DNA from: Bacteroidales bacterium UBA6244
GTDB lineage: Bacteria > Bacteroidota > Bacteroidia > Bacteroidales > F082
Length of the DNA: 45,644 nt
Direction: 5' to 3'
Assembly (NCBI GenBank): GCA_002440885.1
Contig: DJVY01000223.1
Span: 1 to 45,644, forward strand
Both the position numbers and the translations under genes were made by a program. The notes below the pieces were generated by a model that saw only the letters and a program-made list of their open reading frames with translations, had not been told where the DNA came from and searched no databases. Of the stretch, positions 16,062 to 25,366 are shown one piece after another. Position 1 is the stretch's first letter, and every line of letters starts with the position of its first letter.

Positions 16062-16069
16062 TATATTTG
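16062..16069 (+). promoter_or_regulatory. -7 element TATATTTG before the lipoprotein gene
   Basis: An exact TAnnTTTG match 18 bases before the lipoprotein ATG at 16088. No well-placed -33 TTG is seen. Confidence 0.45.
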
Positions 16070-16087
16070 CACCTTTAATGGTGAACT

Positions 16088-16543
16088 ATGTTGGATCGCT
16101 TTCGTTTTATAAGTTTTCTCTTGCTTACCTTGTTCATGGCTGGATGTACAAAGAACAGCCAGTCGGACTGGAAATATTGTGAGGATTGCAGTGCATCGCA
16201 ATGGGCAGGAAATTACAGCGGTACAGGTGATTATTACAACGGGTCTTCCGATATGCAATACCTGAATGTGTCAACAACGGTTGCGGTGACTTCCACCTCC
16301 GAAAACGGACTAAAAATAGAAGTTAGTTTACCCGATTATTATCAGATATCATATACAACTGTAAAGGATGACAATGAATTCTTTATCAATGTGCCAGGAT
16401 CATCAAGTTCATTGGCCCTTACCCTTACGCAAAATGGTGAGTTAAATAGGCTTACCGGAACAGCCAAATCGTATCATTACAAAGCTGACACGCTTATTGT
16501 TGATCATGCGGCCAGCTTTGAAGTAATAGCGAAAATAGATTAG
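16088..16543 (+). CDS. small lipoprotein of unknown function
   Basis: A 151-residue protein with a lipoprotein signal: a hydrophobic stretch ending in the lipobox MAGC (cysteine at residue 20). The mature part contains two further cysteines close together (CEDC) and is rich in Ser, Thr and Tyr, with a beta-strand pattern. It ends in a strand EVIAKID. I do not recognise the family; the fold could be a small lipocalin-like or calycin-like barrel, which is a guess. It starts 47 bases after the putative protease and 90 bases before the first gingipain-like gene. Confidence 0.8.
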   Translation: MLDRFRFISFLLLTLFMAGCTKNSQSDWKYCEDCSASQWAGNYSGTGDYYNGSSDMQYLNVSTTVAVTSTSENGLKIEVSLPDYYQISYTTVKDDNEFFINVPGSSSSLALTLTQNGELNRLTGTAKSYHYKADTLIVDHAASFEVIAKID

Positions 16544-16633
16544 TATGCCATTAGATACAACCTTTCATTTATTTGGATTGTCAATGCTGAAGTCAACATA
16601 TTTTTTTATTATTGAGTAACTTATACTTTTTTT

Positions 16634-19600
16634 ATGCAATTCTTTAAACGCATTTTAAGCCCTGTTACCTTGGTGGCTTTTTTCATGGTGATTGTTTTTC
16701 AGTCAGGGTTTGCTCAAACCGTAGTGGAAACAACCTCTTTAATTCTAAAGGAAAACACGACAGAAAGACTTGTTTTTCAGAACACGGTGGGCAAAATCGA
16801 TGCAAACATCGTCAAGGTTGCGCAACATGTGTATACACGTTTGTCATTGCCCGGGTACACCCACAACTATGCTGTTGGTGTTCCTGAAGTGCCGGTAAAG
16901 CGTCAACTGATCGAATTGCCTCATGAGTCTGTCGTGGAAGTAAATGTTTTAAGTTACGACATAGTTGAATACAGGCTACAGTCTTTAGGTGCAGCTCAAC
17001 CTTTGATTCCTGTTCAGCCATCGCAGCCTAAATGTGGATCATCTTCCGAATTTCAAATAAACAATCAGGTATATTTGTTAAACCAGTTTCTTGAACAAGA
17101 GCTTGTTAGCGTGAATATCCTTGGCCGCATGCGTGGAGTCAATATCGCGCGGCTGGAAGTTGCTCCCATTCAATACAATCCTGTGGAACAGACCATCCGG
17201 GTTTATAAAAACCTCCACTTCGAGATTGTTGTAAAGCAGGCCGACTGGGTTACTACTGAAAGTGAAAAGTCGAGACTGGCTTCGCCTTATTTCACAGCAC
17301 CTTACGCCAACCTAATGAATTACATTCCTGCCGTATCACGCGAAAATTTCACACAATACCCTATAAAATATGTGATTGTCTCCGACCCCATGTTTCAGGC
17401 GCAACTCCAGCCATTTGTTGAATGGAAGACACGTAAAGGGTTTACAGTGATAGAAGCTTATACCGATGAAATTGGCAGCACAACAGTAGGTATAAAAGCG
17501 TATTTGCAAGGATTGTATGATGCCGGCACACCGGAAGACCCTGCTCCTTCATTTGTGCTTTTTGTGGGCGATATTAGTGAAATTCCGGCATGGAACAACG
17601 GTGATGGGGTTACCGACAGGAACTATGTTGAATATACCGGTGATCTGTTTCCCGAAATCTTTTACGGCCGTTTCTCGGCTCAGAACGAGGCCCAGCTTCA
17701 ACCCTATATCGACAAAACGCTTCAATACGAGCAGTATACACTTGCTAATCCGGCTTACCTCGATACGGTTGTCATGATTGCAGGCATGGATGGTTCATTT
17801 GGTGCGAGCCACGGCAATGGCCAGATTAACTATGGAACCATTAACTATTTTAATGCAGAACACGATATATTTTCGCATACTTACCTGTATCCCGAATCAG
17901 GAAGCAACGCAGCCAACATAAGGCAAAATGTTAGTGATGGCGTGGGTTTTGCTAATTACACAGCCCACTGTGGGCCTGGAGGTTGGGGTGATCCTTCCTT
18001 TAGCATTGGTGATATCCCGGCACTCAGCAACCAGGGTCAGTATGGTTTACTTATCGGGAACTGCTGTTCCTCGAGCGAGTTTCAAACTACTTGCTTTGCC
18101 GAAGAGATTGTCCGGGCTGCCGACAAAGGAGCAGTGGGTTATATCGGAGGGTCGAACAGCACTTACTGGGACGAAGACTTTTATTTTGGTGTGGGTGTTG
18201 GTGCTATTTCCGAAAACCCACCATCGTATGAAGAAACAGGTCTTGGAAACTACGACCGCGCGTTTCACGATCACGGCGAACCATTTGGCGAATGGTATAC
18301 CACCATGGCACAACATATTTTTGCCGGAAATATGGCCGTTACCGAAAGTGGTTCGAGTTTGGAACAATATTACTGGGATATATACAATTTGATGGGTGAT
18401 CCGTCATTGATGATTTATTATTCCGAACCCGAAGTCATGACAGTAAATCATCCGGCTGTAATCACCATCGGCCAGACCTCTATCAGTATAACAGCTGTAC
18501 CCTACGCTTACGTGGGCCTGTCGATGAACAACGAACTTAAAGGGATGGGCATAGCCGATGCTTCGGGTTATCTGGTTTTGGATTTCGAGTCGATAGTAAC
18601 GCCTGGTGATGCTGAAATTGTGGTAACAGCGCAAAATTTTCAACCCTATATTTCCACCATTCCTGTAATTCCTGCCGAAGGGCCTTATGTTGTATATTCA
18701 AGTCATAATGTTTCCGGTTTGGGCTTTACTTACCACGAAAGTGAAGTTGTTTTACTAACCATGGAAAATGTTGGTACAGAAGATGCTTTAGGTGTTGAAG
18801 TAGAGCTATCAACAAATAACCCTTACATTAGTCTTTCAAATAACACGGTAAATTTTGGCGATATCCCTGCAGGTCAAAGTGTTGAATCGCCTCTACCTGT
18901 CAACTTTACGGTTGCTGATAACATCCCTGATTTAGAATTAATTATGTTTGATGTTAAAGCTACAATTGCTGCGGGCGATGTGTTCGAATCTTCATTTGTG
19001 GATATGGGTCATGCGCCGATACTGGCATATCAAAATGTGGTAGTCGACGATAGTCAGGGCAATAACAACGGAAAATTAGATGCCGGCGAAACAGTTGATT
19101 TGGTAATCAGTTTAAAAAATACAGGATCTGCCTTTGCACGAAATGTGTTGGGTCAGCTATCAACAGGAAGTCCATACCTTACTATCAACCAACCCCAACA
19201 GTCTTATGACAAGATGGAAGCAGATTCCGTTAAAAGCCAGCGATATAGTGTAACTGTTTCGATAGATGCTCCAGCAGGTATTACGGCCCAACAAACAATC
19301 GACTTTATTGCTGATTTTGGTATTTCGGCTACTGATGTTTTCAATTTGATTATTGGCCAAATTCCGGTGTTAATAATAGATTTGGCTCAGTCAAACAATT
19401 CCCCGGAGGCCATGCAGTCGTGCTTTGAAGTACTTACTGTAGGGCACGAAATGGTTGAGGAGTTACCACAAGACTTGGGCCTATACCAAAGTCTGTTTGT
19501 TTGTCTGGGAACTTATCCTAATAACTATGTTTTGTCGACCTCCGAAGGCATTAGAATAGCCGAATTTTTAGAAAATGGTGGTAGGGTTTACATGGAAGGA

Positions 19601-20251
19601 GGCGATACCTGGGCGTATGATCCACAAACTGCCGGACATAGCATGTTTCATATCACAGGAACGGATGATGGGACAGGTGATTTGTCGGTGGTTACAGGAA
19701 CGGAAGGTACTTTTGCGTCAGGATACGAATTCGACTATGATGGCGAAAACAGTTATATTGACCACTTGTTGCCTGACATGTATTCGTTTACCCTGTTTTC
19801 AAACCAAAATGCCGGATATGATGTAGCTGTGGCCTTTGAAGATGCAGTATACAAAACTGTTGGAACTTCATTTGAATTTGGTGGCTTGGTGGACAACACT
19901 ACCAGCACTAAAGACGAAATTATGGCCGAGGTGCTTTATTTTTTCAATCTTCCTTTTGTATGGACGGATATTCAAAAACAGCCTGAATCCAATTTTGAGT
20001 TGCAGGTTTATCCAAACCCTGCTTCCGGTTTGTTGAACATCACTCTTGCGCATACCGATCTGTCAGAAAGCACCTTTACGGTACTTGATGTATTAGGCCG
20101 TAAGGTTATTCCTTCCAAAACCGGTGATTTTTCCGAATCAGGAAAAATGGCTGTCAGTATTGATGTAAGCCATGTGAACAGCGGGGTATATTACCTTGTG
20201 GTTGAAACAGGCAAAACCAAAATGTCGAAGAAAATTATTATAAACCATTAA
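16634..20251 (+). CDS. gingipain-like C25 cysteine peptidase with T9SS sorting domain (paralog 1)
   Basis: A 1205-residue secreted peptidase of the gingipain family. Order: signal peptide (1-28, cut near GFAQ), propeptide (to about 230), C25 catalytic domain (about 240-597), Ig-like domain (about 600-680), two CARDB-like beta domains (690-905; the second opens with DDSQGNNNGKLDAGET), a Rossmann-like domain with GGRVYMEGGDTW (about 908-1110), and a type A T9SS sorting domain (YPNPASG, from about 1124). The catalytic dyad is probably H445 and C477. The histidine is in NYTAHC rather than NYTGHG. The C-terminal half resembles paralog 2 and the catalytic half paralog 3. Substrate specificity cannot be read off. 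Confidence 0.92.
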   Translation: MQFFKRILSPVTLVAFFMVIVFQSGFAQTVVETTSLILKENTTERLVFQNTVGKIDANIVKVAQHVYTRLSLPGYTHNYAVGVPEVPVKRQLIELPHESVVEVNVLSYDIVEYRLQSLGAAQPLIPVQPSQPKCGSSSEFQINNQVYLLNQFLEQELVSVNILGRMRGVNIARLEVAPIQYNPVEQTIRVYKNLHFEIVVKQADWVTTESEKSRLASPYFTAPYANLMNYIPAVSRENFTQYPIKYVIVSDPMFQAQLQPFVEWKTRKGFTVIEAYTDEIGSTTVGIKAYLQGLYDAGTPEDPAPSFVLFVGDISEIPAWNNGDGVTDRNYVEYTGDLFPEIFYGRFSAQNEAQLQPYIDKTLQYEQYTLANPAYLDTVVMIAGMDGSFGASHGNGQINYGTINYFNAEHDIFSHTYLYPESGSNAANIRQNVSDGVGFANYTAHCGPGGWGDPSFSIGDIPALSNQGQYGLLIGNCCSSSEFQTTCFAEEIVRAADKGAVGYIGGSNSTYWDEDFYFGVGVGAISENPPSYEETGLGNYDRAFHDHGEPFGEWYTTMAQHIFAGNMAVTESGSSLEQYYWDIYNLMGDPSLMIYYSEPEVMTVNHPAVITIGQTSISITAVPYAYVGLSMNNELKGMGIADASGYLVLDFESIVTPGDAEIVVTAQNFQPYISTIPVIPAEGPYVVYSSHNVSGLGFTYHESEVVLLTMENVGTEDALGVEVELSTNNPYISLSNNTVNFGDIPAGQSVESPLPVNFTVADNIPDLELIMFDVKATIAAGDVFESSFVDMGHAPILAYQNVVVDDSQGNNNGKLDAGETVDLVISLKNTGSAFARNVLGQLSTGSPYLTINQPQQSYDKMEADSVKSQRYSVTVSIDAPAGITAQQTIDFIADFGISATDVFNLIIGQIPVLIIDLAQSNNSPEAMQSCFEVLTVGHEMVEELPQDLGLYQSLFVCLGTYPNNYVLSTSEGIRIAEFLENGGRVYMEGGDTWAYDPQTAGHSMFHITGTDDGTGDLSVVTGTEGTFASGYEFDYDGENSYIDHLLPDMYSFTLFSNQNAGYDVAVAFEDAVYKTVGTSFEFGGLVDNTTSTKDEIMAEVLYFFNLPFVWTDIQKQPESNFELQVYPNPASGLLNITLAHTDLSESTFTVLDVLGRKVIPSKTGDFSESGKMAVSIDVSHVNSGVYYLVVETGKTKMSKKIIINH

Positions 20252-20282
20252 TCCGTGTTGCAGCGGTAAATAACTAAATCCA

Positions 20283-23200
20283 ATGAAAAAACTTTTATTG
20301 TCTTTTGTCTTTCTGCTTTTTATCGGAAGCCTTTTTTCCACTGAGTGGGTGCAGGTATCCGGACAAACAAATGAGGCTTCTGCCATCGAATTAGTGCCAT
20401 CAAACAGCGCGTCATCTGTGCTTCACTTTACCTTGTCAGGGTATTATTTTAAAGAAGTGATGACCGACAGGGGTGCTTCCATGCGCATACTTTTCGATGA
20501 GGGAGCTCCCATCATGCGTGCCGGCGCACCCGACTTGCCACTGATGGCCACTTCGTTGGTTATTCCCGATCGTTCGCAAATGGAAGTCGTTGTGTTGAAC
20601 GCGAAATTTAAAGAGTATCAAGACGTGCTGATCACCCCTTCAAAAGGGAATCTTACCCGCGACATCGATCCGGAATCAATACCTTATACTTTCGGAAAAT
20701 ATTATGAAAATGATGCCTTTTATCCCGGAGAGGTGGCCTCGTTACGTGAGCCTTATATCATGCGCGATCTGCGTGGCCAGACACTGATGATCAAGCCTTT
20801 TCAGTACAATCCTGTTACAAAGGTGCTCAGGGTTTACCATGAAATCACTGTCGAAATTGTGGAAAATGGCCTGAGCAGAACCAACGTGTTGGATATTCCT
20901 TTTAATCCGGAAAAAGTAAATGCGGAATTCAATCAAATTTATGCACGGCATTTTATCAACTATACCACAAGCAACCGATACAATCCGGTTGAAGAGGAAG
21001 GAAACATGCTGATTATCTGTCATGCCGATTTCATGGACTCAATTCAACCTTTTATTGATTGGAAAATTAAAACCGGGATGCAGGTAGAGCTGGTAGATGT
21101 GGCCACCATTGGTGGAGCATCGGCTATAAAGACTTATATTGCTGACTATTACAATACCAAGGGACTGACATACGTGTTACTGGTCGGTGATTCACAGCAA
21201 GTGCCTTCTTCATCAATTGGGGGCAACGATTCTGATAACAACTACACTTATGTTGTGGGCAGCGATCATTATCCCGACTTGTTCTGCGGACGTTTCTCCG
21301 CTGAAAATGTTGGGCATGTGGCTACACAGGTACAACGTGTTCTGGAATACGAACAAAATCCCATTGCTGACACAGCCTGGTACAGAAAGCTTATCGGTGT
21401 AGCCTCAAGCGAAGGTCCCGGTGATGATGGTGAGTACGACTACCAGCACATCCGCAAGATTGGCAACGAGAAACTTATTCCTTATACCTACAACTACGCT
21501 TATGAATATTTCGATGGCTCACAGGGAGGAAATGATGCCCCCGGCAGTCCATCAGCGGCCACTGTGGCCGAAGGAATAAACTCGGGCGCTACCATAATTA
21601 ATTATACCGGACACGGTAGTACTACCTCATGGAGTTCCTCCGGTTTTAGCAATACCAATGTCAATCAGTTGGTTAATGTTGGGAAATTACCTTTTATATT
21701 TTCTGTGGCCTGTGTAAATGGAAATTTTGTTGGAAGCACCTGCTTTGCCGAAGCCTGGATGCGTGCAGAAGATAACAACCAGCCTACGGGAGCAATTGCC
21801 ACATTAATGTCCACCATCAACCAGAGCTGGAATCCACCAATGGCCGGACAGGATGAGATGAACGATATTCTCACCGAATCGTATTCCGATAATATTAAAC
21901 GCTCTTTTGCCGGCATTTCGATGCATGGTTGTATGTTAATGAACGACGAATATGGATCGGATGGCAACGAAATGACCGACACCTGGACAGTTTTCGGTGA
22001 TCCTTCCCTGGTTATTCGTACCTCCATTCCTCAAAACATTTCTGCCAGTTATCCTTCCGAACTACATATAGGTGAAACTAGTCTCACCCTCACCTGCAAC
22101 GCCGAAGGGGCAAAAGCCGCTTTGACTTTTAATGGTGAAATCCTGGGGACTGCCTTTGTTTCAGGTGGGTCGGCAACCATCACTTTTGAAGCCCTTACCG
22201 AACTCGGAACAGCTGATTTTGTAATCACAGCCTATAATTATCGCCCTCACATCAGCACGATAGATATCATACCTGAACTCGGCCCTTTCATGTCGATTGC
22301 CGGCAAAATCTTAAACGATACCGCTGGTGGTAATGGCGATGGTTTAATGGACTATGCCGAAGATATCCTTATGACAATGAGCTTGTCGAACATCGGTGTT
22401 GAAGCCGGATATGGTGTTTACAGCCTGCTTTCAAGTACCAGCCCTTATATTGAAGTAACGGGAGACTCTGTGTTTTTTGGTGATCTGGCTGTCGGCGATA
22501 CACTTACCGCCATTGATGGTTTTGCTTTCTCAGTATCCAACGATCTACCAGATATGTCGCTCGTGCCCTTCCGACTCACTTCATACGATCAGGATGGCAA
22601 CTCATGGATATCGAATTTTATGATTCCAGGTCATGCCGCCAAACTTATTCTGGCAAGTTATTCAGTTGATGATGCCACCGGCAATAACAATGGTAAACTT
22701 GATCCGGGTGAAACGGCCGACCTCATAATCTCCATAAAAAATACAGGATCTTCCGATGCTTATTCGGTAATTACCCAACTGCTGAGTGGAAATAACTATA
22801 CCATTGTAAACACAGAACCACTCAACTTTGGAGATATTCTGGCAGGGGAAACCAATTCCATGGCATTTAATGTTACCGCTGCGGGCGATACACCTCCCGG
22901 ATTTACCGCTGTGTTCACCGTTGAGGCGCTTGGCAACAACGATGTATCGCTCAACGACAACTTTTATACGATCGTAGGTCAGATACCCGTATTGATAGTC
23001 AATATGGCTAATTCAGCTTCCGCAGACAGTATGATGGCCTGCCTGGATGTGTTGCAGGTGGGTGGTGAAGTGGTTACTGAATTACCTGAGACCCTCGAAA
23101 TCTATTCTTCTGTATTCGTGTTGCTGGGAGCATACCCTGACAACCATGTCCTATCCACCGAAGAAGGAAGTGCCTTGGCTGCCTATCTTAACATCGGAGG

Positions 23201-23867
23201 CCGTGTGTACATGGAAGGAGGCGATACCTGGGCTTTTGACGAACCTACTGCCGCCCATGAATTATTTTTTATAAAAGGACTTGAAGACGGAGATGGCGAT
23301 TTAGGTACAATTACAGGAGATGACATGAACTTCATGAATGGATATTCCTACGCATACAATGGCATTAACAACTATGTCGACCGACTCGGCCCATACGACG
23401 GTGGCTCAGTACTTATGACCAACACTTCTCCTGAATATGCGACGGCAATAAGTTATCACAACGAAACTTATAAAACCATTGGGGCATCCTTTGAATTTGC
23501 AGGTCTTTCAAATGGACTGGGTTCTACCATGGATGAAGCCATGGCCGAGTTTCTAAACTTTTTCAACGTAAGTTTCACCTGGACAGGACTTAATGAAACA
23601 GCTGCCGAATTATATCAGGTTGCCGCTTATCCAAACCCATTTGCCGATCAGGTGGTGGTTAGTTTTGATCTTAGCGAAACTTCTGAGGTGCGTTTCGAAG
23701 TATACGACATGTCGGGCAGACAGTTGTATAACACGCCCGAAATCAAAATGAACCCCGGTAGTCAAAATATTTCATGGAATACGGGACATGTGTTACCCGG
23801 TATTTATATGATAAAACTTACACTGGGTCAGGATGTGATTACTAAAAAACTTGTTAGAATCAATTAA
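20283..23867 (+). CDS. gingipain-like C25 cysteine peptidase with T9SS sorting domain (paralog 2)
   Basis: A 1194-residue secreted peptidase. Signal peptide about 1-18, propeptide to about 230, C25 domain about 235-575, Ig-like domain about 575-660, two CARDB-like domains (about 665-900), the Rossmann-like domain shared with paralog 1 (about 905-1100), and a T9SS sorting domain (YPNPFADQ, from about 1114). The dyad is H444 in the canonical NYTGHG and C477 in VACVNGNF, followed by TCFAEAWMRA, the same arrangement as in Porphyromonas gingipains. It starts 31 bases after paralog 1 on the same strand, so the two are likely co-transcribed. An intrinsic terminator follows. It is the most canonical of the three catalytic domains. 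Confidence 0.93.
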   Translation: MKKLLLSFVFLLFIGSLFSTEWVQVSGQTNEASAIELVPSNSASSVLHFTLSGYYFKEVMTDRGASMRILFDEGAPIMRAGAPDLPLMATSLVIPDRSQMEVVVLNAKFKEYQDVLITPSKGNLTRDIDPESIPYTFGKYYENDAFYPGEVASLREPYIMRDLRGQTLMIKPFQYNPVTKVLRVYHEITVEIVENGLSRTNVLDIPFNPEKVNAEFNQIYARHFINYTTSNRYNPVEEEGNMLIICHADFMDSIQPFIDWKIKTGMQVELVDVATIGGASAIKTYIADYYNTKGLTYVLLVGDSQQVPSSSIGGNDSDNNYTYVVGSDHYPDLFCGRFSAENVGHVATQVQRVLEYEQNPIADTAWYRKLIGVASSEGPGDDGEYDYQHIRKIGNEKLIPYTYNYAYEYFDGSQGGNDAPGSPSAATVAEGINSGATIINYTGHGSTTSWSSSGFSNTNVNQLVNVGKLPFIFSVACVNGNFVGSTCFAEAWMRAEDNNQPTGAIATLMSTINQSWNPPMAGQDEMNDILTESYSDNIKRSFAGISMHGCMLMNDEYGSDGNEMTDTWTVFGDPSLVIRTSIPQNISASYPSELHIGETSLTLTCNAEGAKAALTFNGEILGTAFVSGGSATITFEALTELGTADFVITAYNYRPHISTIDIIPELGPFMSIAGKILNDTAGGNGDGLMDYAEDILMTMSLSNIGVEAGYGVYSLLSSTSPYIEVTGDSVFFGDLAVGDTLTAIDGFAFSVSNDLPDMSLVPFRLTSYDQDGNSWISNFMIPGHAAKLILASYSVDDATGNNNGKLDPGETADLIISIKNTGSSDAYSVITQLLSGNNYTIVNTEPLNFGDILAGETNSMAFNVTAAGDTPPGFTAVFTVEALGNNDVSLNDNFYTIVGQIPVLIVNMANSASADSMMACLDVLQVGGEVVTELPETLEIYSSVFVLLGAYPDNHVLSTEEGSALAAYLNIGGRVYMEGGDTWAFDEPTAAHELFFIKGLEDGDGDLGTITGDDMNFMNGYSYAYNGINNYVDRLGPYDGGSVLMTNTSPEYATAISYHNETYKTIGASFEFAGLSNGLGSTMDEAMAEFLNFFNVSFTWTGLNETAAELYQVAAYPNPFADQVVVSFDLSETSEVRFEVYDMSGRQLYNTPEIKMNPGSQNISWNTGHVLPGIYMIKLTLGQDVITKKLVRIN

Positions 23868-23881
23868 AAAGAAAACTACTT

Positions 23882-23918
23882 AAAAAAGGGGAGTCGGATT
23901 TACCGGCTCCCTTTTTTT
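23882..23918 (+). terminator. intrinsic terminator after gingipain-like paralog 2
   Basis: Stem GGGAGTCGG (23889-23897) with CCGGCTCCC (23903-23911), nine pairs with one wobble and a five-base loop, followed by seven T and preceded by six A. Strong and possibly active in both directions. Confidence 0.9.
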
Positions 23919-23919
23919 A

Positions 23920-23948
23920 TTTGCGTGTGTTAAAAAAGTGGATATTTG
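23920..23948 (+). promoter_or_regulatory. promoter of the LolC/E-like gene
   Basis: TTTG (23920-23923), a 17-base gap, then GATATTTG (23941-23948), one base off TAnnTTTG. It starts right after the terminator and predicts a leader of about 18 bases to the ATG at 23973. The longer frame starts with a TTG inside this element. Confidence 0.55.
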
Positions 23949-23972
23949 CGGAAGCAAAAAATCTTGTACTGC

Positions 23973-25205
23973 ATGCAATTGCCACTGTTTTTCGCCCGGA
24001 AGTATCTTGTATCGAAGAAATCGCACAACCTGATAAATGTGATTTCTCTGATATCTGTTGGCGGACTTTCGGTTGGTACAATGGCGCTGATCGTGGTGTT
24101 ATCTGTTTTCAATGGCTTTGAGGAGGTGATAAAATCTCTGTACAACAGCTTCAATCCCGATTTGAAGATTGCCGCCACTTCAGGAAAAACGTTTTCATTT
24201 CAGGAATTTCCGGCGCAAAAAATTGCCGATCTAAGCGGTGTAAGTGGTTTGTTCGAAATCGTAGAGGAAGATGTGCTGTTACGATACAACGACCAACAAT
24301 ACATTGCGCGGATAAAAGGTGTTCCGAAAAATTTTGCCAAGGTTTCACAAATTGGTAAACTTACCATTGCCGGAACTTTTTTGCTTGAAGAGGGCGACAC
24401 TGATTTTGCTGTGCCTGGTGCAGGGGTAGCCTGGCATTTGAGCATCAACCCCGAAAATCCATCACGCATGCTTGCCGTATATGTCCCCAAGCGCGGCAAT
24501 GCCTCTTCGTTTCAGTTTAGCAACGCTTTCAATTCCGAAGCATTGCATCCGACAGGTATATTTTCAGTTCAGCAGGAGTTTGACGAGAAGTATGTGTTTG
24601 TGCCTTTGCGGTTTGCCCGACAACTATTAGATTATCACGATGAGGTAACGAGTGTGGAAGTGCTACTCACCAAACCCTCTTTTTCTGATCGCGTTCAGGA
24701 CGAAATTCAACAGATTTTAGGAAATGATTTTCAGGTAGACAATCGGTTTCAGCAAAACAGGGCACTTTTTAAGGTGCTTAAATCCGAGAAGACCATCATA
24801 TTTTTAATTTTGGTTTTCATCTTGTTGTTGTCCTCTTTCAACATGATCGGATCGCTTTCGATTTTAATGATTGAGAAAAACAAGGACATGGCGGTGTTGA
24901 ATACACTTGGCGCTACGCACAAGCTTATAAAGCGCATCTTTTTGGCCGAAGGAGTGTTGATTACTTTGGTTGGAAGTGCCATTGGACTGGGACTGGGATT
25001 TTTAATCGTCGTCCTTCAGCAGGAATTCGGCTTGCTTAGTCTGGGTGGTAGCGAAGGGTCATTCGTTATCGAGTCTTATCCAGTTCGGATGGTTTGGAGC
25101 GACTTTCTGCTTGTTTTCTTTACTGTACAGGCCGTAGGATATTTCGCCACCTGGTATCCTGTCAGGTTGCTGACTCCGAGGTTATCAAATATGTTGCTGA
25201 AATAA
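23973..25205 (+). CDS. LolC/LolE-like ABC transporter permease (FtsX family)
   Basis: A 410-residue inner-membrane protein with the topology of lipoprotein-releasing permeases: one N-terminal segment (about 22-45, with SVGGLSVGTMALIVVLSVFNGF), a large periplasmic MacB-like domain (to about 275), and three C-terminal segments with the FtsX pattern (NMIGSLSILMIEKNKDMAVL, then LGATHKLIKRIFLAEG). It opens with FFARKYLVSKKSHNLINVIS, the usual start of this family. With the ATPase LolD it would release lipoproteins from the inner membrane. No lolD lies in the window. It sits between two gingipain-like genes but has its own promoter, so the link may be chance. Confidence 0.93.
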   Translation: MQLPLFFARKYLVSKKSHNLINVISLISVGGLSVGTMALIVVLSVFNGFEEVIKSLYNSFNPDLKIAATSGKTFSFQEFPAQKIADLSGVSGLFEIVEEDVLLRYNDQQYIARIKGVPKNFAKVSQIGKLTIAGTFLLEEGDTDFAVPGAGVAWHLSINPENPSRMLAVYVPKRGNASSFQFSNAFNSEALHPTGIFSVQQEFDEKYVFVPLRFARQLLDYHDEVTSVEVLLTKPSFSDRVQDEIQQILGNDFQVDNRFQQNRALFKVLKSEKTIIFLILVFILLLSSFNMIGSLSILMIEKNKDMAVLNTLGATHKLIKRIFLAEGVLITLVGSAIGLGLGFLIVVLQQEFGLLSLGGSEGSFVIESYPVRMVWSDFLLVFFTVQAVGYFATWYPVRLLTPRLSNMLLK

Positions 25206-25246
25206 GGTTTACCAATTCTAAATAGCGAGTAAATAATCCTTTACGC

Positions 25247-25277
25247 TTGACCAGCATCGGAGTTAGATGTAACTTTG
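25247..25277 (+). promoter_or_regulatory. promoter of gingipain-like paralog 3 (TTG-N20-TAACTTTG)
   Basis: TTG (25247-25249) and TAACTTTG (25270-25277) are 20 bases apart, a full consensus match. The predicted leader is about 85 bases, longer than most here, leaving room for control in the untranslated part. Confidence 0.7.
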
Positions 25278-25366
25278 ACCTCTGATTTTAAAAATTAATT
25301 TTTTCCGGATTTTTTATTTACCCTCGGCTGGGTTAAGTCTTCGGAAATCATATCAATCCATTGAAA

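Noticed and set aside
23973..25205. The LolC/E permease as a dedicated exporter for the gingipain-like proteins.
   Set aside because: T9SS cargo does not use a lipoprotein-release system, and the gene has its own promoter. Adjacency alone does not support the link.
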